A stretch of DNA of 64,000 nucleotides, from contig OZ024872.1 in the NCBI GenBank assembly GCA_964017185.1, forward strand, positions 47,144,188-47,208,187, read 5' to 3'. The DNA comes from Rugalucina vietnamica (Eukaryota; Mollusca; Bivalvia; Lucinida; Lucinidae). Positions 23,323 through 44,662 of this stretch are shown piece by piece (the stretch's first letter is position 1; the number at the start of each line of letters is the position of its first letter). The notes below the pieces were generated by a model. The model had not been told where the DNA came from. It saw only the letters and a program-made list of their open reading frames with translations, and did no database searches. Both the position numbers and the translations under genes were made by a program.

Positions 23323-25331
23323 AGCTCACCTGAGCCGAAGGCTCACAGGTGAGCTTATAGTATACCCATGCTCCGGCGTCCGTCGTCCGTCGTCCGTCGG
23401 CGTCCGTCGTCGTCCGTCGTCGTCCGTCGTTCACAATTTCAAAGATCTTCTCCTCTGAAACCGCTTGGCCAATCACAGCCAAACTTCATGTGGAGTATCC
23501 TGAGGAAGGGGGAAAGAAAGTTTATATAAATGGTCCAGGTCACATGACCAAGATGGCTGCCATGGCTATAAATAGCAAAAACCTTAAAAAATCTTCTTCT
23601 CCAGAACCAGTGGGCCGATTTCCACGAAACTTGGTATGTAGCATCGGGGACGCAGGCCCATCATAGTTTATATAAATCATGACCTTGGGATGACCTTGAC
23701 CTATTTTACGGCAAGGTCAACTTAGGTCGCCAATGCATTTGAATGGGAAAAAATGGCAAAATGCTATTTAATGGGTAAGACTTACTGGGAATAGGCAAAT
23801 GGACAGAAGATTAATTTTAATGGAAAATTTTAGCCCCTGAGGGGTTGTCTGCCCCTGCCCCGGGGCTATATACATGTATATGACCATAATATTCAAACAT
23901 CTTCTTCTCTGAAACTGTTAGGCCAATCAAAGCCAAACTTCATGTGGAGCATCCTTGGGAAGGGGGAATGAAAGTTTATATAAATGGTCAAGGTCACATG
24001 ACCAAGATGGCCGCCATGGCTATAAATAGCAAAAACGTTTAAAAATCTTCTTCTTCAGAACCAGAAGGCCTTTGATTTTAAAACTTGGTGTGAAGCATCT
24101 GGGAATGGAGCTCTACAAAGTTTATATAAATCAGGACCCTGGGATGACCTTGACCTATTTTACGGCAAGGTCAACTTAGGTCTCCCATGCATTGGAATGG
24201 GAAAAAATAGGAAAATGTAATTAAATGGCAGAAAACTTGCTAGAAATCAGCAAGTGGACAGAAGATTTATGTTTATGAAAATATTTTGGGCCCAGGGGGT
24301 TGTCTGCCCCTGTCCCGGGGCTATATACATGTATATGACCATAATATTGAAACATCTTCTTCTCTGAAACCGCTAGGCCAATCAAAGCCAAACTTTTTGT
24401 GGAGCTTCCTTAGGGTAGGAAGAGGGAATGAAAGTTTATATAAATGGTCAAGGTCACATGACCAAGATGGCCGCCATGGCTATCAATAGCAAAAACGTTT
24501 AAAAATCTTCTTCTTCAGAACCAGAAAGGCCTATGATTTTGAAACTTGGTATGAAGCATCTGGGAATGGAGCTCTACAAAGATTATATAAATCAGGACCC
24601 TGGGATGACCTTGACCTATTTTACAGCAAGGTCAACTAAGGTCGCCCATGCATTTGAATGGGAGAAATAGGAAAGTGTCATGTAATGGCAGAAAACTTGC
24701 TAGGAATGAGCAATGGACAGAAGATTTATGCTTATGAAAATATTTTAGGCCAAGGGGTTGTCTGCCCCTGCCCCGGAGCTATATACATGTAGATGACCAT
24801 AATATTCAAACAGCTTTTTCTCAGAAACTGCTTAGCCAATCAAAGCGAAACTTTATGTGGAGTATCCTTAGGAGGAGGACATGAAAGTTTATATAAATGG
24901 TCAAGGTCACATGACCAAGATGGCCGCCATGGCTATAAATAGCAAAACTTTTTAAAAATCTTCTTCAGAACCAGAAGGCCTATGATTTTGAAACTTGGCA
25001 TGAAGCATTAAGGAATGGAGGTCTACAAAATTTGTATAAATCATGACACTGGGATGACCTTGACCTATTTCACGGCAAGGTCAACTTAGATCGCCCATGC
25101 ATTTGAATGGAGAAAATTGTTAAAATGTCATTTGAAGGACAAAACTTGCAGTTAATTGGCAAATGGACTGAATTTTATGATTTGAAAAAGACATTTACTC
25201 CAGGAGTTATTCTGACCCTGCCCTAAGGTTATATACATGCATTGTACCATTCTAGTCTATCAAGTTTGCTGGTACTTGTATATATCTCAGGTCTCAGGTG
25301 AGCGTTTACAGGACCATTGGTCCTCTGGTTA
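23323..25331 (+). mobile_element. Tandem-core element, family A ends, 450-bp core A1
   Basis: The left end is a hairpin (CTCACCTGAGCC, GAA, GGCTCACAGGTGAG) followed by a (GTCCGTCGTC)n tract at 23376-23430. The right end is CTCAGGTGAGCG then AGGACCATTGGTCCT. Four units of about 440-460 bp lie between. Each holds a CCAAT-type box, CACATGACCAAGATGG followed by GCCATGG, and a pair TGACCTTGACC...AAGGTCA. No significant coding. Confidence 0.85.
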
Positions 25332-25800
25332 TATATACAATCCCAAACGCTGACCAATGCGCTACGCATAAGTTGCGCATACGCTGAGTACGTTCTTCGC
25401 ACGTTACCATACGCTGCATACATTCTGAGAACGCTGCTCGAAAGTTGCTAATGCGTTATGCATACGCTTCTCATACGCTAAACAAACATCCAGGTGGGCT
25501 TTGGCGTGTGACGACGTATGAGTTACTTACAGGTAACGTTCATGAACTTATGCGTAACGTATTCGTTGCGTACGCCTAACTTATGAGTAACGTATTACAT
25601 GTATCAGTTTGTCGGTATACGTTGGAAATTTTGTGCATGCACAAAATTCTGGGCGTAATGACGTTCAATAACGTATGCCAGCGTATTATAGCGTGCCCAT
25701 AACTTATGCAAAACGTATGCAACGTACACCAACGTATGGACAAAATATCTCATACGTCGGCATACGTTGGGTGCTATACGCTGTGGTGTGAGCACGTCTT
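25332..25800. repeat. CpG-rich patch of short ACGTATG/CATACGC motifs
   Basis: The sequence repeats short words such as ATACGCT, AACGTATGC and CATACGTT in both orientations for about 450 bp, unlike its CpG-poor surroundings. No end structure or coding is convincing. It may be a degenerate simple-motif satellite. Text from 25801 to 26090 shows nothing. Confidence 0.5.
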
Positions 25801-26090
25801 AGTGCCTGTTCCATGAGATTGTGTCAATGTTGTTACTGCTTTATAAATCGTTTCTTAGAGCCGTCTCCCATTGTTTACATGCTTTTTAATGGTATATGAA
25901 ACGTCTTCCATATACTTACCATAATAAAATATATTGACTCCCCCAAAAGCCTAGTTTTCGAAAAATTGTAATACGGCTGCTGGGTGTGTGATCGGGTATG
26001 TCAAATGTTGCTACTCATTTAAAACTTCTTTCTCTCACTTTAGAGCAAAAAAAAGAAAAAAAAAAAAAACATTAAACTTTTCATTGCGCT

Positions 26091-26620
26091 TAAACATCCA
26101 TCCAGAGTTCATTCTTTTTGTTAAGTTCAAGGTCAAGGTCGATAATATATGATATGTCAGTTGACATTTGCTAAAAGACTTAGGTTCCATGATAAAATTA
26201 CAGATGCATTTAGATGAAAGATTATTTACGTGGTAACAACATTGATATTTCTTTCAAATGACCCCAGATTTTGTGGGGAAAATGACTTAAAGAATGGATA
26301 TAAAGCTTGCATATGGCTAATTCTGAGTTACAATGTAAACTTCCGAAGTAATAAAACTTTTTTATTGAAAATGTCTTACCTCAAATGTGTACATTTTTTG
26401 AAAATGAGAACAGGGTCAGAATAACCCCTGGGTCAATTTCTTTTTTTTAAATCATAAATATTCTGCTTAGCCCATTTCCTGACAGTTTTTCACTTCAATG
26501 ACATTATAATAGTTTTCTGTATATGTGACCTACGTTGACCTTGCCATAATATGTCAAGGTCATCACAGGGTCATGATTTATAAACACATTGTAGTTCTCA
26601 AGTCCCAAATTGCTACATGT
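26091..26620 (-). repeat. Decayed core A1 fragment
   Basis: Contains TCAAGGTCAAGGTCG and TTGACCTTGCC...TCAAGGTCATC...TCATGATTTATA, as in the 450-bp cores of family A elements, but without hairpin ends. Confidence 0.55.
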
Positions 26621-27010
26621 CAAAAGGTACAAGTAGGCTATGATCAGGAAAAGGCGCAATCAGAAAAAAATACCACTCCAAAAACCGAGGAGGGAAAAAC
26701 CTAAATTGACAGTTAGGTACTTTTACTAAGAAAACATCGTAAGCTGTGTGAGTAGCTATTTCCCAATAGGCGGCCACTCAGTTACCCAAACTTAACTAAA
26801 AAATATGAAAACATACATAAGGTTCATGCAGCACAAAAATTCGACCCCAAAACAAAACAAAAATACAACCACAACAGAAGTATCGCCTTGGAATGATCAG
26901 TAATATAAAATTACTGGGGAGGGGGGGTGTTAAACCGGTTTTACTGGGCCCAAACCTCACCATAATCTTCTGCAGTGTTTCACAACATTCAGTTGGTTAT
27001 TCGGTCCTCG
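26621..27010 (+). repeat. Repeat family E copy
   Basis: About 390 bp alignable by eye with 19050-19440, beginning AAGGTACAAGTAGGC and running through GCCACTCAGTTACC to TTCGGTCCTCG. A T run of about 32 follows at 27160. No gene is seen from 27011 to 27769. Confidence 0.7.
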
Positions 27011-27160
27011 AGCAAGTTTCATTGCAACAGGTTCAGCAGTTTCAGAGATTTTTGAAGTGTGATTAAAAAAGATGATCATAGACGCTTCCTATAAAATTTG
27101 ACTTTGATGTGATCAAAAAGATGATCGTAGCTGATGGCTGGAATGTGACGCAACAAATCG

Positions 27161-27191
<31 letters not shown>

Positions 27192-27769
27192 GCGGGGTGG
27201 GGGGGTTGTTGGGATGCTTTCAAGTTAAGATTGTGTTTGGTTCGTTTATGGAAGTTGTGCGACCTTCCTTAGACACATGGTTTTCAGTGTTCAAACATTC
27301 CATGGATTACGAGGAAGGCAATGAACACAAGGTCGAAGGCAGTGTGTTCCGATTACCAGCAAATGCTTGAAAACTAAAACAAAACAAGGTTGATCGTTTT
27401 TCTTGCATTTTCAAACAAATTCATGTAACAATCTCATGAAAATAACATTAACAGTGTAAAAAATCACCGTAAACCGTGGAGCTTCTTCAATGCTAGCTAT
27501 GGAATTGGGGGATGTTTTCTCTTTTCAAAAATTTCATTGGCTGTTTAAAAATAATTAAACCGACCAAGGCGACGGCTATTTTAAAGAACGACTTCCTATA
27601 TTTAAATTGCACCTGGTGTCGATTCCTTGTCTTTGACAACTGATTTTGAGATGTCTGAAACTTGGGAATTGCTTAGCTGGTATTTGCGAGGTTGTATGTA
27701 TTAACAACATACTTTGACCAGACAGTTTACCATGTGTTTGAAGTTCAACAATGGGTAGCATTTGTACCG

Positions 27770-28081
27770 TGTTTGTTTGTTTGTTCGGGTTTAACGTCGC
27801 TTTCAACATTGTCTGTCATATCACGACGGTGTCTCAATGCTCACTTTTATAGTGCTGCCTCACTGTGGTATCAGATCCCAGACACTTTTACCTGATACCA
27901 CCTCCAGTCACATTATACTGACACCGCAGCAACCAGTCCTAGCCCTACCCCGAAAATACGAGTGCCAAGCGGGGAGCAACTAGTACCATTGTTAACAACT
28001 TTGGTATGTCGCGGCCCGGGATCGAACCCGTAACCTCCCTATCTCGGAGCGGACACTCTACCTACTGAGCTACCGAGGTAT
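27770..28081 (-). mobile_element. tRNA-derived SINE, near full length
   Basis: On the minus strand the head is an almost perfect tRNA promoter: A box TAGCTCAGTAGG and B box GGTTCGATCCC. The body of about 200 bp ends GTTAAACCCGAACAAACAAAC. The body differs from the SINE at 4535. No gene is seen from 28082 to 28376. Confidence 0.85.
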
Positions 28082-30415
28082 TAAAATTTGTGTTAAGGGT
28101 AAAAATGTTAATGGCATTGCTACAAATGCTATGAATGTTACCAACCAATGATACATTGTACCATTAAGAAAACCCCGTACGAGCAAGCCGTTTTGTAAAT
28201 ATATGCAAATATAGAAAGTCTTAAGTCGAAATTCTTTCACCCAGACCATTTACCTACATTTATATTCAATTGTTGATCAGACTGCTTCAAGCGGGATTGT
28301 CTACAAAAGTGCCATTCTATTATGATAAACCATTCATGCCAATATGCTTCACATGACACTAGTAAAATTCTAAAGCAAGTACACCCTGTCCAACGTTGAC
28401 GCCGGTGAAACGGCCCCAACACCGGTTACTACGGTGCTTTCGCTACAAAATTTGATGGATGCGAATAAATTTCTTGTGTTGTTCAATGATATATAAACGT
28501 TTGCGATGAAGTAAAACGCGCATCTAATGGAGAATTAACTTGAATTTTTATTTCTGCTTGGACGAAAAACTGTTTTTGTATAATTTTTCCAAACATTCGA
28601 TTCAAAGTTGGTAAACAATGTTCGGCCAAGGCCTATTTGGCCGATTTCTACAGAAACTGTTCGTATTTTCCAAAGTACGCACAAAATATAAGCAAACGAG
28701 CATTTTGATATGACTTGTAGGAAAGATTGTTGGACGTTTGCATCGTTCTCGATAGATTTTCCCCCGAAAAATGCACAGGAGGAATTTTATGGCAAAATGT
28801 AAACACAACGCCGGTTACTACGGTACCAGAATTACCTGGATTATTGGATAGATGGGCATTCTAACTTTACAAGATGCGGATTGTGTTACTAATTCGTGCC
28901 CAGCTTCTGCCTACATACCTCTTTTATGTAGTTTAGGGAACTATACGTTCATTGGCATGGTTATCAACCCTAGAATGAAGAGATTCTAATGAATCAGTTC
29001 CGTATTGTTATGAGATAGAAGTGGTTCCAATAGGAAAACAGGGCTTGTCCATGACTCACCAATTGCACGTAATTATACGTTGAGGTACCTTGGTATTATG
29101 AGTTACGCCAGCCTTTCTGCAACCCTTTGAAATTGAAGTACTTTCTTGCTTGTACTTACTTACTGGCTCAATGACTCTATGACTGACTCACGCATTCGGA
29201 AGTTTCGAGTCGAAGCATAATAATAATGATAATAATGATGATAATAATAATAATAACAATAATCTTTCATGTGGGTTTCGGGAACTTTACGTTCATTGGC
29301 ATGGCCATGATCAAGTCTATATTGATTGTTTTTAATGAAACGGTTCCGTATAAGATATATAGTGTCTCATTGTAGAAAAGGTTGCCGTTAGCCATATAAG
29401 ACACTACTCATTTCTAATTAAACTTCTTCGTATTTGTTCTTACTTCAGAACCGACTCATTAAGATTAAGATGTTTCTAACAACTCTTTACAAACTAAAAA
29501 ACCAAAACAAAAACAACATATCTTACTGTTCTGGAAAATAAACGTTCCTCTGATCAACCCGATTTTCTCCCATGAATTAGAGTTTTTAAAAAGTATTTAA
29601 AAATGCGTAAGCCATATAGTAAAATAACTTCTTTGTCTGGCTTATTGACAATCAATGATTAAAAACATATTAATGAGAAAGGGGTGGGTCATACCGCGGT
29701 TTAGGATACTCGAGTGACCCTTTAAATTTGGCAACAAAGAGAATTACTGTAAATTTGTAACATTCAAGAGGGAAGTCAACATAAAGACTAGTATTATCCA
29801 AACGGCAAAGTATCGTATTGTTTCTTGCAGAATGAGACAATATAAGTGGACGATGCGAAAGGAGTCATCATTGACCTTTTAATAAATCAAAGATAAAAAA
29901 AGATCCACATTCGTTTCAAACGGGAACCTTAGAGACTTTCATTGAAGACCGAGCTCCAAGTGAACTAAGAAGTCCAGTATCTACTGAAAATATAATCTTC
30001 TCCCCCATTGAAAAGCTCCTGTTTGGTTGGGATTTTTTCCACAGACGTGACATTCCATTTTCTGACAAAAAATAAGTAAACATATACGTATCAATTTGAT
30101 TATTTAGTGTATTTCGGGTATAGTATTCCAAATAACTATTTGAGGCAATATACGGTTAACATAAGGTGCATGTATGATGTCACTGAAGGGGAGATAAATT
30201 ATTTGTTTGTATATTTGTTCTTGTTTTGTCGTTCCAGTCAACAGTAACTGTTGTGGCCAGATTGGAAAGGGCTTCGACATTTTGTGGGACTGCTTTTCCA
30301 GATTGGGGTGCCATTTGAAATCCATTGTTTGCTCCAACACAGCATACATGTATATTTATACCGAAGAAATTACTCCGTTCACTTTACATTGCTTAAAATA
30401 TTGAATATTTAAGAA

Positions 30416-30543
30416 ATAGATCAGCTCTAGCAGTGAGTTGTGAGATCAAATCATGAGCGCGCAACGCGAGTGATTTATCTGCATACAACTGACTGACAAA
30501 TAGTGAATTGTTATTCAACAAATCACGCACTAGAGCTGATCTT
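30416..30543. mobile_element. Short TIR element inside the giant-TIR element
   Basis: Ends AGATCAGCTCTAG and CTAGAGCTGATCT frame about 128 bp that contains GAGCGCGCAACGCGAGTG. No coding and no clear target duplication. Confidence 0.65.
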
Positions 30544-31427
30544 TTTCGATTCTAACATGCAATAAACAAAATGAAATCATTTTAAACCTGAAGTTTCTCA
30601 ATAACTTTTCGACCATTGCACTGATAAAATTCCGCCAAACTTTTGACGTTACCGCAAATGTCTACACATGTTTGTTACGTTTTTACGATGTAACGCGTTT
30701 AAATGACGTTTTATCGTCTAATGTCAAGGTAATGTGACTTATGAGATTGCTTAGGTCATAATCTTACCAAAATGGCGTAAAAACGTCGAAAATTTAAGTC
30801 ACGCTTATTCGCCCAGTAAAATTGATGCACAATATGACACGTTTTATAACCATTGGCTTATAGGCGAGACGTGTTAGAATTTTCCATATTCAATAGTTAA
30901 GAATGTTTTCGATGGAAACTTATATCATATTCAATAGTTTGCACGGGTCTAAAGAAGCAAGTTCCCGGCGGGACTACTTTCGATAGTACAGTAGGTCGCC
31001 ATTGAAAAAAAAAATATCTGGCAGCCATTTTCCGTTTCCATTTCAACTAAACGAACGCCGAAACTAGGAAAAATACAGATTTCCTCGCACAATAAATACA
31101 CAAAACTTCATTTCATGACAAATACCTCAAATTTTGGAAGAACAATGATTTAAAAGTGTTTGTACTTCGAATTTCTAACTTTGTTCATGAAATTTCCGAT
31201 CGCAACGACGCCAAAGAGTCACGTCGACGTCATCAATTTTACTGCAACGTCAGGGTTCTCGCGTACACTAAGGCGAAGCCCTGCGTGTGTTGCAATATGG
31301 TGATAAGTCGCTAAAACCGATACCTTTTTACGTGAAATGTGGCCAAATGAAATGTCATGACTGGAGATGCCAGGAATAAGCATTTACAAACCTTCCATTG
31401 CGTACTTTAGGGTATATACATGTAATG

Positions 31428-31555
31428 AAAAGGTTATTGAATGAAAATCGTAAACAATTTGGAACTCGTTCATATGGCTGAGATTCACTCGCAAGCTCGT
31501 GCGTCCTCGCAATATGAACTCGTTCAGAATAGTTTTCGACATTCATTCAATAACC

Positions 31556-31556
<1 letters not shown>
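31428..31556. mobile_element. Hairpin MITE beside the (AAT)n tract
   Basis: Arms AGGTTATTGAATGAAAATCG.../...TTCATTCAATAACCT with inner AACTCGTTCATAT/ATATGAACTCGTT form a 129-bp foldback. It lies between the central region and the right arm of the larger element. Confidence 0.7.
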
Positions 31557-31586
<30 letters not shown>

Positions 31587-32674
31587 ACATGTTGGATAAT
31601 GTTTTGACTTATAAACGTTCGAATGCCAGAGTCAGTCATAAGAGTTATTGAGCGAGTAAGTTAGTACAAGCAAGAAAGTGCTTCAATTTCAAAGGGTTGC
31701 AGAAAGGTTGGTGAAACTTATAATACCAAGGTACATGTACCTCAAAGTATAATTACGTGCATTTGGTGAGTCACGGACAAGCCCTGTTTTCCTATTGGAA
31801 CCACTTCTATCTCATAACAATACGGAACTGTCTCATTAGAATCTCTTCATTCTAGGGTTATAACCATGCAAATGAACGTATAGTTTCCTAAACTACATAA
31901 AAGAGGTATGTAGGCAGAAGCTGGGCACGAATTAGTAACACAATCCGCATCTTGTAAAGCTAGAATGCCCATTTATCCAATAATCCAGGTAATTCTGGTA
32001 CCGTAGTAACCGGCGTTGTGTTTACTTTTTGCCATAAAATTCTTCCTGTGCATTTTTCGGGGGAAAATCTATCGAGAACGATGCAAACGTCCAACAATCT
32101 TGCCTACAAGTCATATCAAAATGCTCGTTTGCTCACATTTTGTGCTTATTTTGCAAAATACGAACAGTTTCTGTAGAAATCGGCCGAGTAGGCCTTGACC
32201 GAACCTTGTTTACCAACTTTGAATCGAATGTTTGGAAAAATTATACAAAAACAGTTTTCCGTTCAAGCAGAAATAAAAAGTCAAGTTAATTCTCCATTAG
32301 ATGCACGTTTTACTTCATCGCAAAAGTTTATATTACATTGAACAAAACAAGAAATTTATTCGCATCCATCAAATTTTGTAGCGAAAGCACCGTAGTAACC
32401 GGTGTTGGAACCTTTCACCGGCGTCAACGTTGGACAGGGTGAAGTAGTTACCCCTTTTCTAGTGTTTACAAAATTCCATCACCTGGAGTAAACCAACATC
32501 GTCCGTGTGTTTACTGTATCTATTTGCTTTAGATGCGCTTCCAAAAGTTATGAGAGCACGTATATGTCTTGTTTACCTTATTTTAATTGCATACATCGAC
32601 ATACCACTGGATGCAGTGCAATCAACAAATGTGCATAATGCATCAAGGAATTTCTAATAAATGTATATGTAAAC

Positions 32675-34157
32675 AAGAAGACCCATGGTCCTATGAACGC
32701 TCACCTGAGACCCGAGATATATACTAATAAACTTGTTTTTGACTACAACGTCAATATGCATGTATATAACCCCAGGGCAGGGTCAGAATAACCCCTAGAG
32801 TCTATGTCTTCAAATCATGAAACTTCAGCCTATTTGCCAATTTACTGCAAGTTTTGCCCTTCAAATGATATTTTAACAATTTTCCACATTCAAATGCATG
32901 GAGGATACGTTGACCTTGTCATAAAATAGGCCAAGGTCATCCCAGGGTCATGATTTGTATAAATTGTAGACCTCCATTCCTTGATGCTTCATGCCAAGTT
33001 TCAATATCAAAAGCCTCCTGGTTCTGAAGAAGATTTTTTTTAATTTTTTGTTCTTTATAGCCATGGTGGCCATCTTGGTCATGTGACCATGACTATTTAT
33101 GCAAACTTTAATTCACTCTTCCTGAAGATGCTCCAAATAAAGTTTGGCTTTGATTGGCAAAGCAGTTTCAGAGAAGATGTTCAAATATTTTGGTCATATA
33201 CATATATATATATAGCCCCAGGGCAAGGGCAGACAACCCCCTGGGCCTAAAATATTATCATAAGCATAAATCTTCTGTCCATTTGCTCATTCCCAGCAAG
33301 TTTTCTGCCATTAAATGACATTTTCCTATTTTTCCCCATTCAGATGCATGGACGACCTAAGATAGATCAAGGTCATCCCAGGGTCATGATTTATATAAAC
33401 TTTGTAGAGCTCCATTCCCAGATGCTTCATGCGAAGTTTCAAAATCATAGGCCATCTGGTGCTGTTTAAGGTTTTTAAAGGTTTTTGCTATTTATAGCCA
33501 TGGCGGCCATCTTGGTCATGTGACCTTGACCTTTTATACAAACTTTCATTCCCTCTTCCTAAGGATGCTCCACATAAAGTTTGGCTTTGATTGGCCAAGC
33601 GGTTTCAGAGATGTTTGAATATTTGGTCATATACATGTATATAGCCCATGGGCAGGGGCAGACAACCCCTGGGCCCAGAATATTTTCATAAACATAAATC
33701 TTCTGTCCATTTGCTCATTCCTAGCTAGTTTTCTGCCATTAAATGGCATTTACCTATTTTTTCCCATTCAAATGCATGGGTGACCTAAGTTGACCTTGCC
33801 ATAAAAAAGGTCCTCATCCCAGGGTCATGATTTATACAAACTTTGTAGAGCTCCATTTGCGGATGCTTCATGCCACGTTTCAAAATCATAGGCCTTCTGG
33901 TTCTGGAGAAGAAGATTTTTAAAGGTTTTTGCTATTTATAGCCCTGGAAGCCATCTTGGTCATGTGACCTGGACCATTTATACAAACTTTCGTTCCCCCT
34001 CCCTAAGGATGCTCCACATGAAATTTGAATTTGATTGAACAAGTGGTTTCAGAGAAGAAGACAGAGGTGTGAACGAAGACAACAAGGTCGACGATGGACG
34101 ACGGTGCATTGGTATACTATAAGCTCACCTTGTGAGCCTAAACGGCTCAGGTGAGCT
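32675..34157 (-). mobile_element. Tandem-core element, family A ends, core A1
   Basis: Reverse orientation relative to the element at 23323. It begins GACCCATGGTCC with CGCTCACCTGAG and ends with the hairpin GCTCACCTTGTGAGCC / GGCTCAGGTGAGC. Three and a half units of about 440 bp contain GGCCATCTTGGTCATG and TTGACCTTG. No coding. Confidence 0.85.
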
Positions 34158-34446
34158 AATAAAGGTAAAGCGGCAGGGCAAAAGAAATCGAACAATATCC
34201 CACTTTCATATCGAGGAGTTATTGGTTGAATGTGGCTCCAGCTCATTGCTTACTTTATACTTTTGCACCATGCTTAGGACAGACAGATCAGCCAGGGTTT
34301 TTGCCAACCATAACAGTCTGCTTGCAAGTTGTCAAGATCCTAATTACAGACTTTGCCAGGCAAAAGCCACAATGGCACAATGAGACTATGTCTTAATGGG
34401 TAATGGCAGATCAATAAACAACAAAATTATCTTCCCCTAGAAACAA

Positions 34447-34452
34447 TTTATT
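34447..34452 (-). promoter_or_regulatory. Poly(A) signal of RPS27A
   Basis: AATAAA on the gene strand, about six bases after the stop codon. The short 3' UTR this implies is typical of ribosomal protein genes. Confidence 0.7.
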
Positions 34453-34458
34453 GACAAT

Positions 34459-43274
<8,816 letters not shown>

Positions 43275-43737
43275 GGTTGTCACCTATGAAAATCTGAAAA
43301 TAAATTTATATTGTTTCCTATCATTCAATCAACCATTTTTCAGGACACGATTGAGCAATCATTTCCTGGGTACTGGGTTAAAGGGACTTGAGTATCTTGA
43401 TCATCGACACAACATGAGGATGGTAGATTTATTATCAGTCATAATTTCGTTATATTCAGGGAAGGAATGCCTCAAGCACTGACCTTGTGCTGTGCTGTAG
43501 AGTCCACTACTGCAGGGATTATTTTCTGGACAGATTGTGAGAGATTTGCTCATACTTTCTTTTGCCATAAAAGATAAAACTCACTAACAGGGTGTTCACA
43601 ATTTGAGCGAAGCAAAATCCCGTAACTCGATTCAAATTTCCCTGACTCAAGTTTGTGTATTTTGCATGGAATTTTCTCACATCTGGGAAGGCACAGAGCC
43701 CCACACTGTTTGGTTTCGTCACAAAAGAGATTCAAAA

Positions 43738-44662
43738 TAAGAGCTGTCGCAGGACAGCGTAGCTCGCCTGACTTGTGCTTTGCCACTAAATCTATTAAAT
43801 CTATGACCAAAGACATTGACCTCAATGTCACTCAGGTGGGTCGTGATGGTACAGCATAAAACTTCAGACCAATATCTACCAACATCCTAAGTTCAACTTG
43901 ATCCATCTACATATTTGATATAGACTTATAACCTAAAATCTAAGTCTGTAACCTTGACCACAGGTGAGTCAAGATGCTACAGCATAATAAAAGAATAATA
44001 CAGCAAAGTATCAACTAGATCCATCCATCTGTTCCAGCAATATACAGTTCATAACACTTTAAGAAAAAGCTTTAACATAAAATTTCAAAGTCTGTGACCT
44101 TGAACTCAAGGTCACCCAGGTGGGTCATGATGGTACAGCATAAAAATTCAGACCAATATCTACCTACATGCAAAGTATCAACTTGATCCATCTACATATC
44201 CAAGAGATATAGACTTATAAAAACTTTAACCAAAAACTTCAACAAAAAATTTCTAAGTCCGTGACCTTGACCTCAAGGTCACCCAGGTGGGTCCTGATGG
44301 TACAGCATAAAACTTCAGACCAATATCTACCAACATGCAAAGTATCAACTTGATCCATCAACAACTTCAAGAGATATAGACTTATAAAAACTTTAACCAA
44401 AAACTTTAACAAAAAATTTCTAAGTCCGTGACCTTGACCTCAAGGTCACCCAGGTGGGTCATGATGGTACAGCATAAAACTTCAGACCAATATCTACCAA
44501 CATGCAAAGTATCAACTTGATCCATCCACAACTTCAAGAGATATAGACTCATAAAAACTTTAACCAAAAACTTTAACATTTTGAGCAACGCCGACGCCGA
44601 CGCTAACGCCGACGCCGGGGTGACTGCAATAGCTCTTCCTGTACTTTCGTACAGGCGAGCTA
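43738..44662. mobile_element. Tandem-core element, family C ends, core C2
   Basis: The left end AGAGCTGTCGCAGGACAGCG and right end GTGACTGCAATAGCTC with hairpin CCTGTACTTTCGTACAGG match the element at 37921. The core is different: about four ~170-bp units with GTGACCTTGACCTCAAGG and CAGGTGGGTCATGATGG. A (GCCGAC)n tract precedes the right hairpin. It lies upstream of RPS27A coding exon 1. Confidence 0.8.

Larger units (their letters stand above)
28382..32441. mobile_element. 4.06-kb transposon with ~0.88-kb terminal inverted repeats
   Basis: Left arm (28382 to about 29265) and right arm (about 31557-32441) are inverted copies, over 90 percent alike by eye, both starting CACCCTGTCCAACGTTGACG. 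They are flanked by AAGTA direct repeats (28377-28381 and 32442-32446). Each arm carries two copies of CCGGTTACTACGGT (28422-28435, 28811-28824, 32000-32013 and 32389-32402). Both inner ends stop at an (AAT)n microsatellite. The 2.3-kb centre has no transposase frame, so the element is non-autonomous. Superfamily unassigned. Confidence 0.9.

Noticed and set aside
28005-28081. tRNA gene on the minus strand (good A and B boxes)
   Set aside because: The acceptor stem does not close into a cloverleaf and the tRNA-like part continues into a SINE body with a 3' tail.
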